A program made the position numbers and the translations under genes. From an uncultured Christensenella sp. (GTDB lineage Bacteria; Bacillota; Clostridia; Christensenellales; UBA3700): a stretch of 64,000 nucleotides of DNA. How positions within the stretch are numbered: the first letter of the stretch is position 1; each line of letters opens with the position of its first letter. The notes beneath the pieces were generated by a model, which saw only the letters and a program-made list of their open reading frames with translations, ran no database searches and was not told the origin of the DNA. Of this stretch, positions 42,917-50,503 are shown piece by piece. The stretch is taken from NCBI GenBank assembly GCA_910583735.1, contig CAJTXS010000001.1, positions 124,001 through 188,000 on the forward strand. The letters run 5' to 3'.

Positions 42917-45526
42917 TTAATCGTTATTGTTATTATTGTTGGAATTCTTATTCCTAAAGTTGCTCAATCTCTCGCTCATTGTAGGACGGTTGGCTTTTGC
43001 TTCCGCCTTAGCCGCTTGGGCTTTTGCTTTTGCCTCTGCTTTAGCCTCCTGAGCTTTTTGCTTGGCAATGAGCCTTTCTTGCTTCTTGGTCTCGTTTAGC
43101 TGCTTTTGTCTGCCGAAGTTGGCAATGGTAGATATGCCGCCGCCGATTATCAAAAATAGTCCTTTTAAGCGGTGTTTGTTGCCCCATTCGACCAGTCCGC
43201 GTATCAGCTTGAGGTCGGCGTTGCCGCCCGACATTCCGACAAGACCGCGCAGAGGCAACTCCTTCATGCCCTGCATCAGCATGAGCATTGTGGTCATGTC
43301 GGGGTTGTCTACCTGTCCCTTGATTATTCCGGGAGCGACCTTAAGTATAAGTCTGCCCAGATGGCAGCACGCGAGATCGCCGAAAGTGGTGTTGAGGTCA
43401 AACTCTCCGCGCTTAGCAGGTCTATTGGAAGGCAACTCTTTGCCGTACAATCCGCTGAACTGTTCCGAAGGTATCTCAGTCAACTCGCTTATCTTGTAGT
43501 AGCAAGGGCAGTTGCTCTCGTAGTCGGGCATTGGCGCTATAACGCTGTCTGTAATCTTGATGCTGCCGCTCAGCCTAATATCGCGCGAGCTCGAACCGAT
43601 AAGTATATCGTAATCGCAGTTCTCGACATACCAGTCCTTAATCTCGGTATTGTAGAATGCAAAGCTGCGGTCGTCGAGATTCATCTCTACCTTGACGGAC
43701 TGGCCTTTACGCAAGAATACTTTTGCAAAGCTCTTGAGCTCTTTGTCCGCGCGGAATACTCTGCTTCCTTTGGCTCTCACATACAATTGGCATACGTCCG
43801 CGCCGTCGTAATCTCCCGTGTTGGTAACGGTAAATGTGACTTTGCGTCCCTTAATTTCCAGTCCCGAATAGGCGAACGTGGTATATGACAGACCGTGACC
43901 GAAGGGGAAGAGCACTTCCTTATTGGCGCTGTCGTAATATCTGTAACCTACGAATATGCTCTCTCTGTGCTCGACGGTGCGAGGTCCCATCTTGAAGTAT
44001 TGCGAGCCGATATAGTCGTCCAGCTTGACGGGATAGGTCTCCGCAAGTTTACCGCTCGGCGATACTTCGCCGTAGATTATGTTGTGGACAGCCTCTCCGC
44101 CCGCTTCGCCGGGAAGATATGCGTTAAGCACCGCCTTTACCTTATCTATCCAGGGCATAGCGACGGGGGAGCCGCCGTAGAGTATGACGGTGACATTGCT
44201 GTTGACTGCGGTTACCGCCTCTATGAGCGCATTGTGAGATTCGGGCAAATCGATGTGCGAGCGATCGTATCCTTCGCACTCGAAGTCGTCGGTAAGTCCT
44301 ATCGCTACGATTACCTTTTCCTTTCTCGAGGCGAGCGCTACCGCTTCTTGAATCATTTCCTGATTGACTACTTCGTTGCTGATAGTATATCCGGGCGCGA
44401 ATTCGAATTTGCGTCCGTTCTGCGTGAGCGCGTCCAGCAGGCTGACCAGCTTGATGGGATTGATTCTCGAGCTGCCCGAGCCCTGATATCTGCTCGTTCT
44501 TGCCAGTTCGCCGATAAGCGCGATGTCGTCGCTCTCGGCGATGGGCAGAGCATTGTCGTCGTTTTTAAGCAAGACGGCGGACGCTTCGGCTATCTTGCGC
44601 GCTATGTTGTGCGCGTTCTCGTAGTCGGCGCTGTATCCGCTGCGCTGATTGGAGTCGCATTTGAATATGAACTTGAGCAAACGCAATACTACCTTGTCAA
44701 GGTCTTTTTCCTTTAATTGACCCGACTTGACAGCTTTTATTATTTGCTTGTCGGTCACGCCGCCCGAGTAGGGCATCTCAAGGTCAAGACCCGCCTGTAT
44801 GCCCTTTACGCGATTATTGGTGGCGTTCCAGTCGCTGACGACCAGTCCCTTGAAGCCCCATTCCTCGCGCAAAATATCTGTAAGGATGCGCTTATTGTCG
44901 GACGCGTATTCTCCGTTAATCTGATTGTAGGAGCACATTACCGTCCAAGGCTTGGCTTCCTTGACAGCGCATTCAAAGGACGGCAGATATATTTCTCTTA
45001 AGGCGCGCTCGTCTACGACGGCGTTGATGGTCATTCTGTGCGTCTCTTGGTTGTTGACGCAGAAGTGCTTGAGAGATGTGCCCACATTCCTCGACTGAAC
45101 GCCGTTGATATAGTTGACGCACATGCGGGAGGACAGATACGGGTCCTCGCTCATGTATTCGAAGTTGCGTCCGCATAGAGGAGAGCGCTTGATATTTACG
45201 CCAGGTCCGAGTATTACGGATACGCCTTGGTCGAGGCATTGCTTGGCAAGCTCTTCGCCCATAAGATAGGCGAGAGAAGTATCCCACGAGCTCGCGAGAT
45301 TGACTGCGGGCGGGAATGATGTGGCGGGATATGAGGAGTTGAGCGCTTTGCCGGAATCCTCATTCTCGAGCCTCAATCCGTGAGGACCGTCTGATACTCT
45401 TGCCGAGGGGACGTTCATCCTATATATCGGCTTAGTTGTCCAGTAGTCTCTGCCGCTGCATAGACCGGCTTTCTCTTCTAAAGTCATATCTTTCAATATG
45501 GCATTGTAATCTATGTAGTTATTCAC
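42917..45526 (-). CDS. Glycoside hydrolase family 3 beta-glucosidase with Lys/Ala-rich C-terminal tail
   Basis: The 869-residue enzyme starts with GTG behind GAGGT (five-base spacing). It has the GH3 N-terminal barrel with SDGPHG, LKHFCVNNQE and the nucleophile Asp232 in VVSDWNA, then the GH3 C-terminal domain, then a fibronectin-III-like domain (about residues 535-650). No signal peptide is present, so it works in the cytoplasm on imported beta-glucosides. The substrate may be cellobiose, gentiobiose, plant glycosides or xylosides and is not decidable. An extra C-terminal region follows, with a Lys/Ala/Gln/Glu-rich helix (about 815-848) and an Asn-rich end (NNNNNND), which ordinary GH3 enzymes lack. 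The DNA for that end is a TTATTG-like microsatellite. Confidence 0.92.
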   Translation of the reverse strand: MNNYIDYNAILKDMTLEEKAGLCSGRDYWTTKPIYRMNVPSARVSDGPHGLRLENEDSGKALNSSYPATSFPPAVNLASSWDTSLAYLMGEELAKQCLDQGVSVILGPGVNIKRSPLCGRNFEYMSEDPYLSSRMCVNYINGVQSRNVGTSLKHFCVNNQETHRMTINAVVDERALREIYLPSFECAVKEAKPWTVMCSYNQINGEYASDNKRILTDILREEWGFKGLVVSDWNATNNRVKGIQAGLDLEMPYSGGVTDKQIIKAVKSGQLKEKDLDKVVLRLLKFIFKCDSNQRSGYSADYENAHNIARKIAEASAVLLKNDDNALPIAESDDIALIGELARTSRYQGSGSSRINPIKLVSLLDALTQNGRKFEFAPGYTISNEVVNQEMIQEAVALASRKEKVIVAIGLTDDFECEGYDRSHIDLPESHNALIEAVTAVNSNVTVILYGGSPVAMPWIDKVKAVLNAYLPGEAGGEAVHNIIYGEVSPSGKLAETYPVKLDDYIGSQYFKMGPRTVEHRESIFVGYRYYDSANKEVLFPFGHGLSYTTFAYSGLEIKGRKVTFTVTNTGDYDGADVCQLYVRAKGSRVFRADKELKSFAKVFLRKGQSVKVEMNLDDRSFAFYNTEIKDWYVENCDYDILIGSSSRDIRLSGSIKITDSVIAPMPDYESNCPCYYKISELTEIPSEQFSGLYGKELPSNRPAKRGEFDLNTTFGDLACCHLGRLILKVAPGIIKGQVDNPDMTTMLMLMQGMKELPLRGLVGMSGGNADLKLIRGLVEWGNKHRLKGLFLIIGGGISTIANFGRQKQLNETKKQERLIAKQKAQEAKAEAKAKAQAAKAEAKANRPTMSERLSNFRNKNSNNNNNND

Positions 45527-45560
45527 ACGCTACCTCGATTGATTGTAGTTATACGCCTAT

Positions 45561-45589
45561 ATCATAACAGAAATTATCGATAAATTCAA
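45561..45589 (-). promoter_or_regulatory. Promoter of the GH3 gene
   Basis: On the minus strand, TTGAAT (45589-45584), 17 bases and TATGAT (45566-45561) lie 35 bases before the GTG start. Confidence 0.65.
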
Positions 45590-45807
45590 GTCAAATACCT
45601 GCTTAATATTTTATTTATATAATTAAGCGCCAATGCGCGGCGTTTTAATTATGCGGAAAATATTCAAAAATGTCGAAACTATATTTTAATATCTACGGTA
45701 CAGACCCTAAGAGTGATATTTTTATAATAAAACGCTTGCGGCACCTGTCAAGCAGCGCGCTAATGAGCGCAGTAATAATTGTATTGACATTAATTTGCTG
45801 TATATGT

Positions 45808-45836
45808 TTGACAAATAACGCGCTATATATTAAAAT
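45808..45836 (+). promoter_or_regulatory. guaB promoter
   Basis: TTGACA (45808-45813), 17 bases and TAAAAT (45831-45836), about 35 bases before the ATG. A second TTGACA at 45784-45789 lacks a matching -10 box. Confidence 0.75.
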
Positions 45837-45870
45837 AACAATAATTATTTTATTCGTGTTAGGAGTAGTT

Positions 45871-47325
45871 ATGTCCAAAAATTTGAAAGAAGGCTTGACT
45901 TTTGACGATGTATTGCTTATCCCCGCTTATTCCGAAGTATTGCCCTCGCAGGTCGATCTTTCGACTAAGCTGACGGACGAGATTTCTCTCAATATACCGC
46001 TTTTGAGCGCATCGATGGATACGGTCACGGAGCACCAGCTCGCCATAGCGATGGCTCGAGAGGGCGGAATCGGCATGATTCATAAGAATATGAGCATCGA
46101 GGCTCAGGCGCTCAATGTCGATAAGGTAAAGAGAAGCGAGAACGGCGTCATTACCAATCCTTTCTATCTTTCTCCCGACCATAAGCTGACGGATGCGCTC
46201 GACTTGATGCACAAGTTTAAGATAAGCGGCGTGCCTGTCACAGTCAACGGCAAGCTCGTGGGTATAATTACCAACAGAGATTTGCGCTTCGAGACGGATT
46301 TCGAGCAGAGGATAGGCGACGTCATGACTAAGGACAAGCTCGTGACAGCTCCTGTCGGCACCACTCTTGCGGAGGCTCAAAAGATACTGGGCAAGAACCG
46401 TATAGAGAAGCTCCCCCTTGTAGATAAGGACAATAATCTTAAGGGTCTTATAACAATCAAGGATATAGAGAAGGCTATCAAGTATCCCAATTCCGCCAAG
46501 GATAAGACGGGCAGACTGCTTGCGGGCGCTGCGGTCGGCGTCACCGCGGATATCGTGGACAGAGTATCCGCTCTTGTGGAGTCGAGGGTAGACGTAGTCA
46601 CTATCGATACCGCTCACGGGCACAGCAAGAATGTGCTTAACTGCGTAGCTTCTATCAAATCTAAATTCCCTTCGCTGCCTCTCATAGTCGGCAATGTGGC
46701 TACTGCGGAAGCAACCAAGGCGCTGATAGACAACGGGGCAGACGTAGTCAAGGTCGGTATCGGACCCGGCTCTATCTGTACTACGAGAATTATTGCGGGT
46801 ATCGGCGTGCCTCAAGTTACCGCGGTTATGGATTGCGGCGAGCAGGCGGACAAGATGGGCAAGAGAGTTATTGCAGACGGCGGAATTAAGTTCAGCGGCG
46901 ACATTGTCAAGGCGATAGGCTGCGGAGCGAGCGCGGTTATGATCGGTAGTCTCTTTGCAGGTACCGAAGAGACGCCCGGCGACATCGAGATATTCCAAGG
47001 TCGTAGCTTTAAGGTATACAGAGGTATGGGCTCTCTCGGAGCTATGGCTGCGGGCAGCAAGGACAGATATTTCCAAAGCGACGCCAAGAAGCTTGTTCCC
47101 GAGGGCGTAGAGGGCAGAGTGCCTTTCCGCGGAAGCCTGGCGGATGTCGTGTTCCAGCTCATGGGCGGCTTGAGGGCAGGTATGGGCTATTGCGGTATGA
47201 AGGATATAGAGAGCTTGCGTCATAATGCGCAGTTCGTCAAGATAAGCAACGCGGCGCTTATAGAGAGCCACCCTCACGATATATCGATTACTAAGGAAGC
47301 GCCCAACTACAGCACCAAGGGCTAA
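45871..47325 (+). CDS. guaB: IMP dehydrogenase
   Basis: GuaB oxidises IMP to XMP with NAD+, the committed step of GTP synthesis. The 484-residue protein is full length: LTFDDVLLIPAYSEVLPSQVDLSTKL at the start, a pair of CBS regulatory domains inserted at about residues 90-205, the catalytic Cys303 in GPGSICTTR, the GGIKFSGDIVKAI phosphate site and the FRGSLADVVFQLMGG flap. The ATG at 45871 is chosen because AGGAG at 45861-45865 is correctly spaced and the family N-terminus starts here; the longer open frame from 45670 adds an unrelated hydrophobic stretch. The gene is monocistronic between its own promoter and terminator. Confidence 0.96.
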   Translation: MSKNLKEGLTFDDVLLIPAYSEVLPSQVDLSTKLTDEISLNIPLLSASMDTVTEHQLAIAMAREGGIGMIHKNMSIEAQALNVDKVKRSENGVITNPFYLSPDHKLTDALDLMHKFKISGVPVTVNGKLVGIITNRDLRFETDFEQRIGDVMTKDKLVTAPVGTTLAEAQKILGKNRIEKLPLVDKDNNLKGLITIKDIEKAIKYPNSAKDKTGRLLAGAAVGVTADIVDRVSALVESRVDVVTIDTAHGHSKNVLNCVASIKSKFPSLPLIVGNVATAEATKALIDNGADVVKVGIGPGSICTTRIIAGIGVPQVTAVMDCGEQADKMGKRVIADGGIKFSGDIVKAIGCGASAVMIGSLFAGTEETPGDIEIFQGRSFKVYRGMGSLGAMAAGSKDRYFQSDAKKLVPEGVEGRVPFRGSLADVVFQLMGGLRAGMGYCGMKDIESLRHNAQFVKISNAALIESHPHDISITKEAPNYSTKG

Positions 47326-47350
47326 TCGATTACATTAATTATAAAAAGTT

Positions 47351-47380
47351 AAATGCGCGGCGTATAAGTCGCGCATTTTT
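47351..47380 (+). terminator. guaB terminator
   Basis: AAATGCGCG (47351-47359) pairs with CGCGCATTT (47370-47378) around a ten-base loop and runs into a T-tract. Confidence 0.85.
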
Positions 47381-47440
47381 ATATACAGTAATCCCTATTT
47401 TATAAAATTAAATAAATTTTTATGTTCATATTAATAAATT

Positions 47441-47463
47441 CGGCGCGATATCTTATCGCGCCG
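47441..47463 (-). terminator. Terminator of the glycyl-tRNA synthetase gene
   Basis: CGGCGCGATA and TATCGCGCCG form a perfect 10-bp stem with a three-base loop, 26 bases beyond the stop codon on the minus strand. The following sequence is AT-rich (AATTTATTAAT) rather than a pure U-run. Confidence 0.65.
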
Positions 47464-47488
47464 CTGTATATATATGGTTAAATATTTA

Positions 47489-48874
47489 TTAATATTGCAG
47501 GTTATCCTCGAGATACTTTACAAGCGAGTCGATAGGTATCCTTACCTGCGCCATACTGTCGCGCTCTCTTACCGTAACGGTATCGGTATCGAGAGTGTCG
47601 AAGTCTATCGTGACACAATAAGGCGTGCCTATCTCGTCCTGCCTGCGATATCTCTTGCCTATGGACGCGCTCTCGTCGTATGTAGCGGAGAAGCGCTTGC
47701 TAAGCATGCGGTATATCTCCTCGGACTTTTCACCGAGCGCCTTTTTCTGCAAGGGCAGCACGGCTACCTTGTAAGGAGCAAGGGCATGGTGCAGCTTGAG
47801 TACTACGCGCGTGTCGCCGTCGATTTCTTCTTCCTCATATGCGTTGCACAGGAATGCCAGCACAACTCTGTCCGCGCCCAAAGAAGGCTCTATTACGTAA
47901 GGCACATACTTCTCGCCCGTTACGGGGTCGGTGTAATCCAAAGACTTTCCGCTTGCCTTGATGTGTGCGTTGAGGTCGTAATCAGTCCTGTCCGCAACGC
48001 CCCATAGCTCGCCCCAGCCGAAGGGGAAGAGGAATTCGAAGTCTGTAGTAGCTCTGGAGTAGAATGCAAGCTCTTCGGGATCATGGTCGCGCAGCTTTAA
48101 TCTCTCTTGCTTTATTCCGAGACCGAGCAGCCAATCTCTGCAATAGTTCTTCCAGTACTCGAACCACTCGAGGTCTGTACCGGGCTTGCAGAAGAATTCC
48201 AACTCCATCTGCTCGAACTCTCTTGTTCTGAATGTAAAGTTGCCGGGAGTGATTTCGTTTCTGAACGACTTGCCTATCTGCGCAATTCCGAAAGGCACCT
48301 TCATGCGGGTGCTTCTTGCGACATTGTTGAAGTTGACGAATATTCCTTGAGCCGTCTCGGGACGCAGATATACCGTGCTTGCGCTGTCCTCGGTGATACC
48401 CTGGAAAGTCTTGAACATTAAGTTGAACTGTCTTACTCCCGTAAATTCGCTCTTGCCGCATACGGGGCAGGCTATCTTATGGGAGATGACGTAGTCTTCC
48501 ATCTTCTTATTGTCCCAACCTGATATATTCTCCTCGCAGCCGTGCTTTTTCATATAATCCTCTATGAGATTGTCGGCGCGGTGTCTCGCCTTGCAAGCCT
48601 TGCAATCCATGAGCGGATCGCTGAAGCCGCCTACGTGACCGCTCGCAACCCACACCTGAGGGTTCATCAATATAGCGCAATCTACGCCCGTATTATAGGG
48701 ATTTTCCTGTACGAATTTCTTCCACCAGGCTTTTTTTACGTTGTTCTTTAGTTCTACGCCCAAAGGACCGTAATCCCATGTATTGGCAAGTCCGCCGTAT
48801 ATTTCGCTGCCGGAGAAGATAAATCCTCTGCCTTTGCATAAAGCGACGAGCTTATCCATAGTTAAATCAGCCAT
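47489..48874 (-). CDS. glyS: Glycyl-tRNA synthetase, dimeric class II type
   Basis: This 461-residue enzyme charges tRNA-Gly. It is the alpha2 type shared with eukaryotes, archaea and many Firmicutes, not the tetrameric alpha2beta2 bacterial form: the N-terminus reads MADLTMDKLVALCKGRGFIFSGSEIYGG, class II motif 1 and 2 sequences follow (NNVARSTRMKVPFGIAQIGKSFRNE), and the anticodon-binding domain (about residues 360-455, starting APYKVAVLPLQKK) closes the protein. Cysteines near residues 90-140 (CKACKARH and CPVCGKSEF) suggest a zinc site. GGAG lies six bases before the ATG. The leader is only about 30 bases long, so there is no T-box riboswitch. Confidence 0.95.
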   Translation of the reverse strand: MADLTMDKLVALCKGRGFIFSGSEIYGGLANTWDYGPLGVELKNNVKKAWWKKFVQENPYNTGVDCAILMNPQVWVASGHVGGFSDPLMDCKACKARHRADNLIEDYMKKHGCEENISGWDNKKMEDYVISHKIACPVCGKSEFTGVRQFNLMFKTFQGITEDSASTVYLRPETAQGIFVNFNNVARSTRMKVPFGIAQIGKSFRNEITPGNFTFRTREFEQMELEFFCKPGTDLEWFEYWKNYCRDWLLGLGIKQERLKLRDHDPEELAFYSRATTDFEFLFPFGWGELWGVADRTDYDLNAHIKASGKSLDYTDPVTGEKYVPYVIEPSLGADRVVLAFLCNAYEEEEIDGDTRVVLKLHHALAPYKVAVLPLQKKALGEKSEEIYRMLSKRFSATYDESASIGKRYRRQDEIGTPYCVTIDFDTLDTDTVTVRERDSMAQVRIPIDSLVKYLEDNLQY

Positions 48875-48902
48875 AATTCACTCCGTATATTTTATTCAGT
48901 TA

Positions 48903-48932
48903 ATTATATTATTTTTAGTTGAGTTATGTCAA
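48903..48932 (-). promoter_or_regulatory. Promoter of glyS
   Basis: On the minus strand, perfect TTGACA (48932-48927) and TATAAT (48908-48903) are separated by 18 bases. Confidence 0.85.
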
Positions 48933-49014
48933 ATGTCGGTAACACTTTTACGGCATTTTGCGTATTGTGAAGTAAGAACGGACTCGTGCCGTTAATCTAA
49001 ACGGAGGAATTGAT

Positions 49015-49200
49015 ATGAATAATTTTGATTTCGGCGGCGGTTGCGACTGCCTGTGGATCATCCTTTTACTTATGTGCTGCTGCGGTTGCGGTAACAATAG
49101 CTGCGGCAACACCGGCAACAGCTGCTGCGGCTGTAACATAATCCCCGTCCTTGTAGCTTTGAGCTGCTGCGGATGTGGCTGCGGCAACGGCTGCAACTAA
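49015..49200 (+). CDS. Small cysteine/glycine-rich protein (HCB-like)
   Basis: A strong ribosome site (GGAGG, seven bases upstream) and a strong terminator about 75 bases downstream show that this 61-residue reading frame is a gene. Fifteen residues are Cys, in CC and CGC clusters, separated by Gly and Asn. Two short hydrophobic stretches are present (LWIILLLM at residues 13-20 and IIPVLVAL at residues 42-49), each followed at once by a Cys cluster, so the protein looks like an internal duplication. Many Clostridia carry similar small proteins annotated as chorion-class high-cysteine HCB protein 13; their function is not known. Metal binding, membrane association or a spore-surface role are possible. 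Confidence 0.75.
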   Translation: MNNFDFGGGCDCLWIILLLMCCCGCGNNSCGNTGNSCCGCNIIPVLVALSCCGCGCGNGCN

Positions 49201-49274
49201 TCGATAATGCACTGTTAGGGCGTGTCCCGACAGAGTAGCAGTCGATTAATGAGCCGCCACGAAGCGGCGTTCGT

Positions 49275-49307
49275 GCAATCCCGATCTATTCGGGATTGCT
49301 ATTTTTA
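49275..49307 (+). terminator. Terminator of the cysteine-rich gene
   Basis: GCAATCCCGA (49275-49284) pairs perfectly with TCGGGATTGC (49290-49299) and is followed by TATTTTTA. A second small hairpin (GCCGC/GCGGC) lies just upstream. Confidence 0.9.
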
Positions 49308-49336
49308 TACATGGCTTTTTGCCCGTATATCTTTGT

Positions 49337-49365
49337 TTGATTTTACGCGCGAGTCGAGTTATAAT
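49337..49365 (+). promoter_or_regulatory. Promoter of a leaderless small membrane protein gene
   Basis: TTGATT (49337-49342), 17 bases, TATAAT (49360-49365). The ATG is only six bases further, so transcription is predicted to start at the start codon itself. Confidence 0.75.
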
Positions 49366-49371
49366 ATATGT

Positions 49372-49629
49372 ATGAGAGATTATAACATCTTTACATGGCT
49401 TATAGATTTTCCCGTTAAGCCGCTTGTATATAAGTGCTGGATATATATCGGCGCTCCCGTTATATTCGTCATGTGGCTGTGCGTACAATTTGTCTTTAAT
49501 GACTTGCTGTATTACTGGGCGGCATATGTCTTTGTACCTGTCGTAAGCATAAGCATAGTGTGGGATTGCATCAACTATATCAGATACGTCATGATGGGAC
49601 GTAAGCCCAAAGGTATTCGACATAAATAG
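49372..49629 (+). CDS. Small two-helix membrane protein, unknown function
   Basis: The frame is open from 49222, but the upstream part runs through the preceding terminator; the ATG at 49372 directly after the promoter is the likely start. The 85-residue product has two membrane helices (about residues 22-43, containing YIGAPVIFVMWLCVQFVF, and about 49-70, containing WAAYVFVPVVSISIV) and a basic end (GRKPKGIRHK). No Shine-Dalgarno site is present, consistent with leaderless translation. I do not recognise the family. Confidence 0.6.
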   Translation: MRDYNIFTWLIDFPVKPLVYKCWIYIGAPVIFVMWLCVQFVFNDLLYYWAAYVFVPVVSISIVWDCINYIRYVMMGRKPKGIRHK

Positions 49630-49769
49630 ATAATATAACTTACGGCGCGCGATGTCTTACTTATTGATTTATTTATGTTGTAAATGATTGTCATACGCGC
49701 GCAACCGACTAAGTTTAGTCTATAATCGGTCTTATGCAAAAGTATAAATTAACTAAAAATCCTTGCGGC

Positions 49770-49811
49770 ATAAGTTAAACTTTATTAATCGTATAAGTTA
49801 AGCTTTATTAA
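49770..49811 (+). repeat. Two tandem 19-base direct repeats (period 23)
   Basis: ATAAGTTAAACTTTATTAA (49770-49788) and ATAAGTTAAGCTTTATTAA (49793-49811) differ at one base and start 23 bases apart, about two helical turns. They lie 80-120 bases before the TspO-like gene and look like paired binding sites for a regulator. Confidence 0.7.
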
Positions 49812-49889
49812 CGCGATATATCAGTCTGCATTTCTGTATTTCAATATTCTTTTCGTCATTACGCGTTGCGGCGCGGCATATTCTATAGT

Positions 49890-50354
49890 ATGTCCATCAA
49901 GTGGGTTAAGTATATGTGGGCGCTTGCCTTTGCAATGGCGGTGGTACTTATATGCGGCGCGATATGTTCCTTTATCAATATTGAGACGGATATATTTACG
50001 ACCGTCAGGTTGCCGCGCGGAATATCCGGCGTTATCGTTTCGGCGGGCTGCGCGGTGTCGTATGCGCTGCTGATTGCCGTCATGTCGAGGCTGATAGTGG
50101 GCGGCGCGGGCAGGTATGCGGTGGCGGTCGCCGTCATATGCCTGCTCTATATTGTGTGGACCATAGTATTTATGGGCGCGTCCTCTCTGGCGGGAGGGGC
50201 GAGCGTAGCCTTCTTAATAGCTGTTTATTCGGTAGCGCTCGGCGTAGTTTTGTTTATGAAGGATTGGGCGTGCGGCTTGATTTTTACCCCTATTATGCTG
50301 TGGCATATCTATCTTGCGGTAATGTCTCTGCTTACTTTGCGCGTTAATATATAG
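49890..50354 (+). CDS. TspO/MBR-like (tryptophan-rich sensory) membrane protein, divergent
   Basis: The 154-residue protein has five hydrophobic segments, the TspO size and helix count. Weak family resemblance includes the LPRGISGVIVSAGCAVSYALL stretch at helix 2 (compare PPGWVFGPVWTVLYALM), VWTIVFMGASS, and a closing GLIFTPIMLWHIYLAVMSLLTLRVN that resembles the LLPYLLWVTFATYLN...N end of TspO. The tryptophan content is lower than usual. TspO proteins bind porphyrins and other hydrophobic ligands. The ATG at 49890 is chosen over a TTG at 49866; there is no clear ribosome site and TATAGT abuts the start. Confidence 0.6.
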   Translation: MSIKWVKYMWALAFAMAVVLICGAICSFINIETDIFTTVRLPRGISGVIVSAGCAVSYALLIAVMSRLIVGGAGRYAVAVAVICLLYIVWTIVFMGASSLAGGASVAFLIAVYSVALGVVLFMKDWACGLIFTPIMLWHIYLAVMSLLTLRVNI

Positions 50355-50362
50355 CGTTTTTC

Positions 50363-50391
50363 TTGATAAATTTTATTTCCTTTGCTATAAT
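50363..50391 (+). promoter_or_regulatory. Promoter of the ECF-coaX-hom operon
   Basis: TTGATA (50363-50368), 17 bases, TATAAT (50386-50391). The predicted leader to the first gene is about 105 bases. Confidence 0.85.
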
Positions 50392-50397
50392 ATTACG

Positions 50398-50503
50398 AAA
50401 GGTATAGGCGACAGCGATACGCTTTGCTCGGTCGTATGTCATCCCGATTATCTTTTAATTTACTTGTGATGGGTATCGTAAGAGCCCAATCGGAGAGTGC
50501 TTA
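50398..50503 (+). other. Candidate structured mRNA leader (RBS-masking) before the ECF S-component gene
   Basis: CCGATT (50444-50449) can pair with AATCGG (50488-50493), enclosing a GGG/CCC hairpin (50471-50487) and covering the first bases of the GGAG ribosome site (50492-50495). A competing pair, CGATAC (50415-50420) with GTATCG (50473-50478), excludes the local ATACG/CGTAT hairpin (50417-50437). Alternative folds next to a masked ribosome site are what a riboswitch or attenuator would need. I do not recognise a known class. Confidence 0.4.

Larger units (their letters stand above)
45527..45870. other. Intergenic region with divergent promoters
   Basis: This 344-base gap between the divergent GH3 and guaB genes contains one promoter for each. 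The frame of guaB stays open upstream to an ATG at 45670, but the guaB promoter lies inside that stretch, so it is unlikely to be coding. An imperfect AT-rich inverted repeat (AATTAA/TTAATT, about 45620-45650) is the only other structure I see; no known riboswitch pattern is recognisable. Confidence 0.6.

Noticed and set aside
45670..45870. N-terminal extension of IMP dehydrogenase with a hydrophobic segment
   Set aside because: The frame is open, but the guaB promoter (45808-45836) lies inside it, no ribosome site precedes 45670, and a well-placed AGGAG precedes the family-typical start at 45871.
48875..49014. T-box riboswitch for glycyl-tRNA synthetase
   Set aside because: The promoter lies about 30 bases before the start codon, leaving no room for a T-box leader.
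49222..49371. N-terminal extension of the small membrane protein at 49372
   Set aside because: It would be translated through the strong terminator at 49275-49307 and has no ribosome site.
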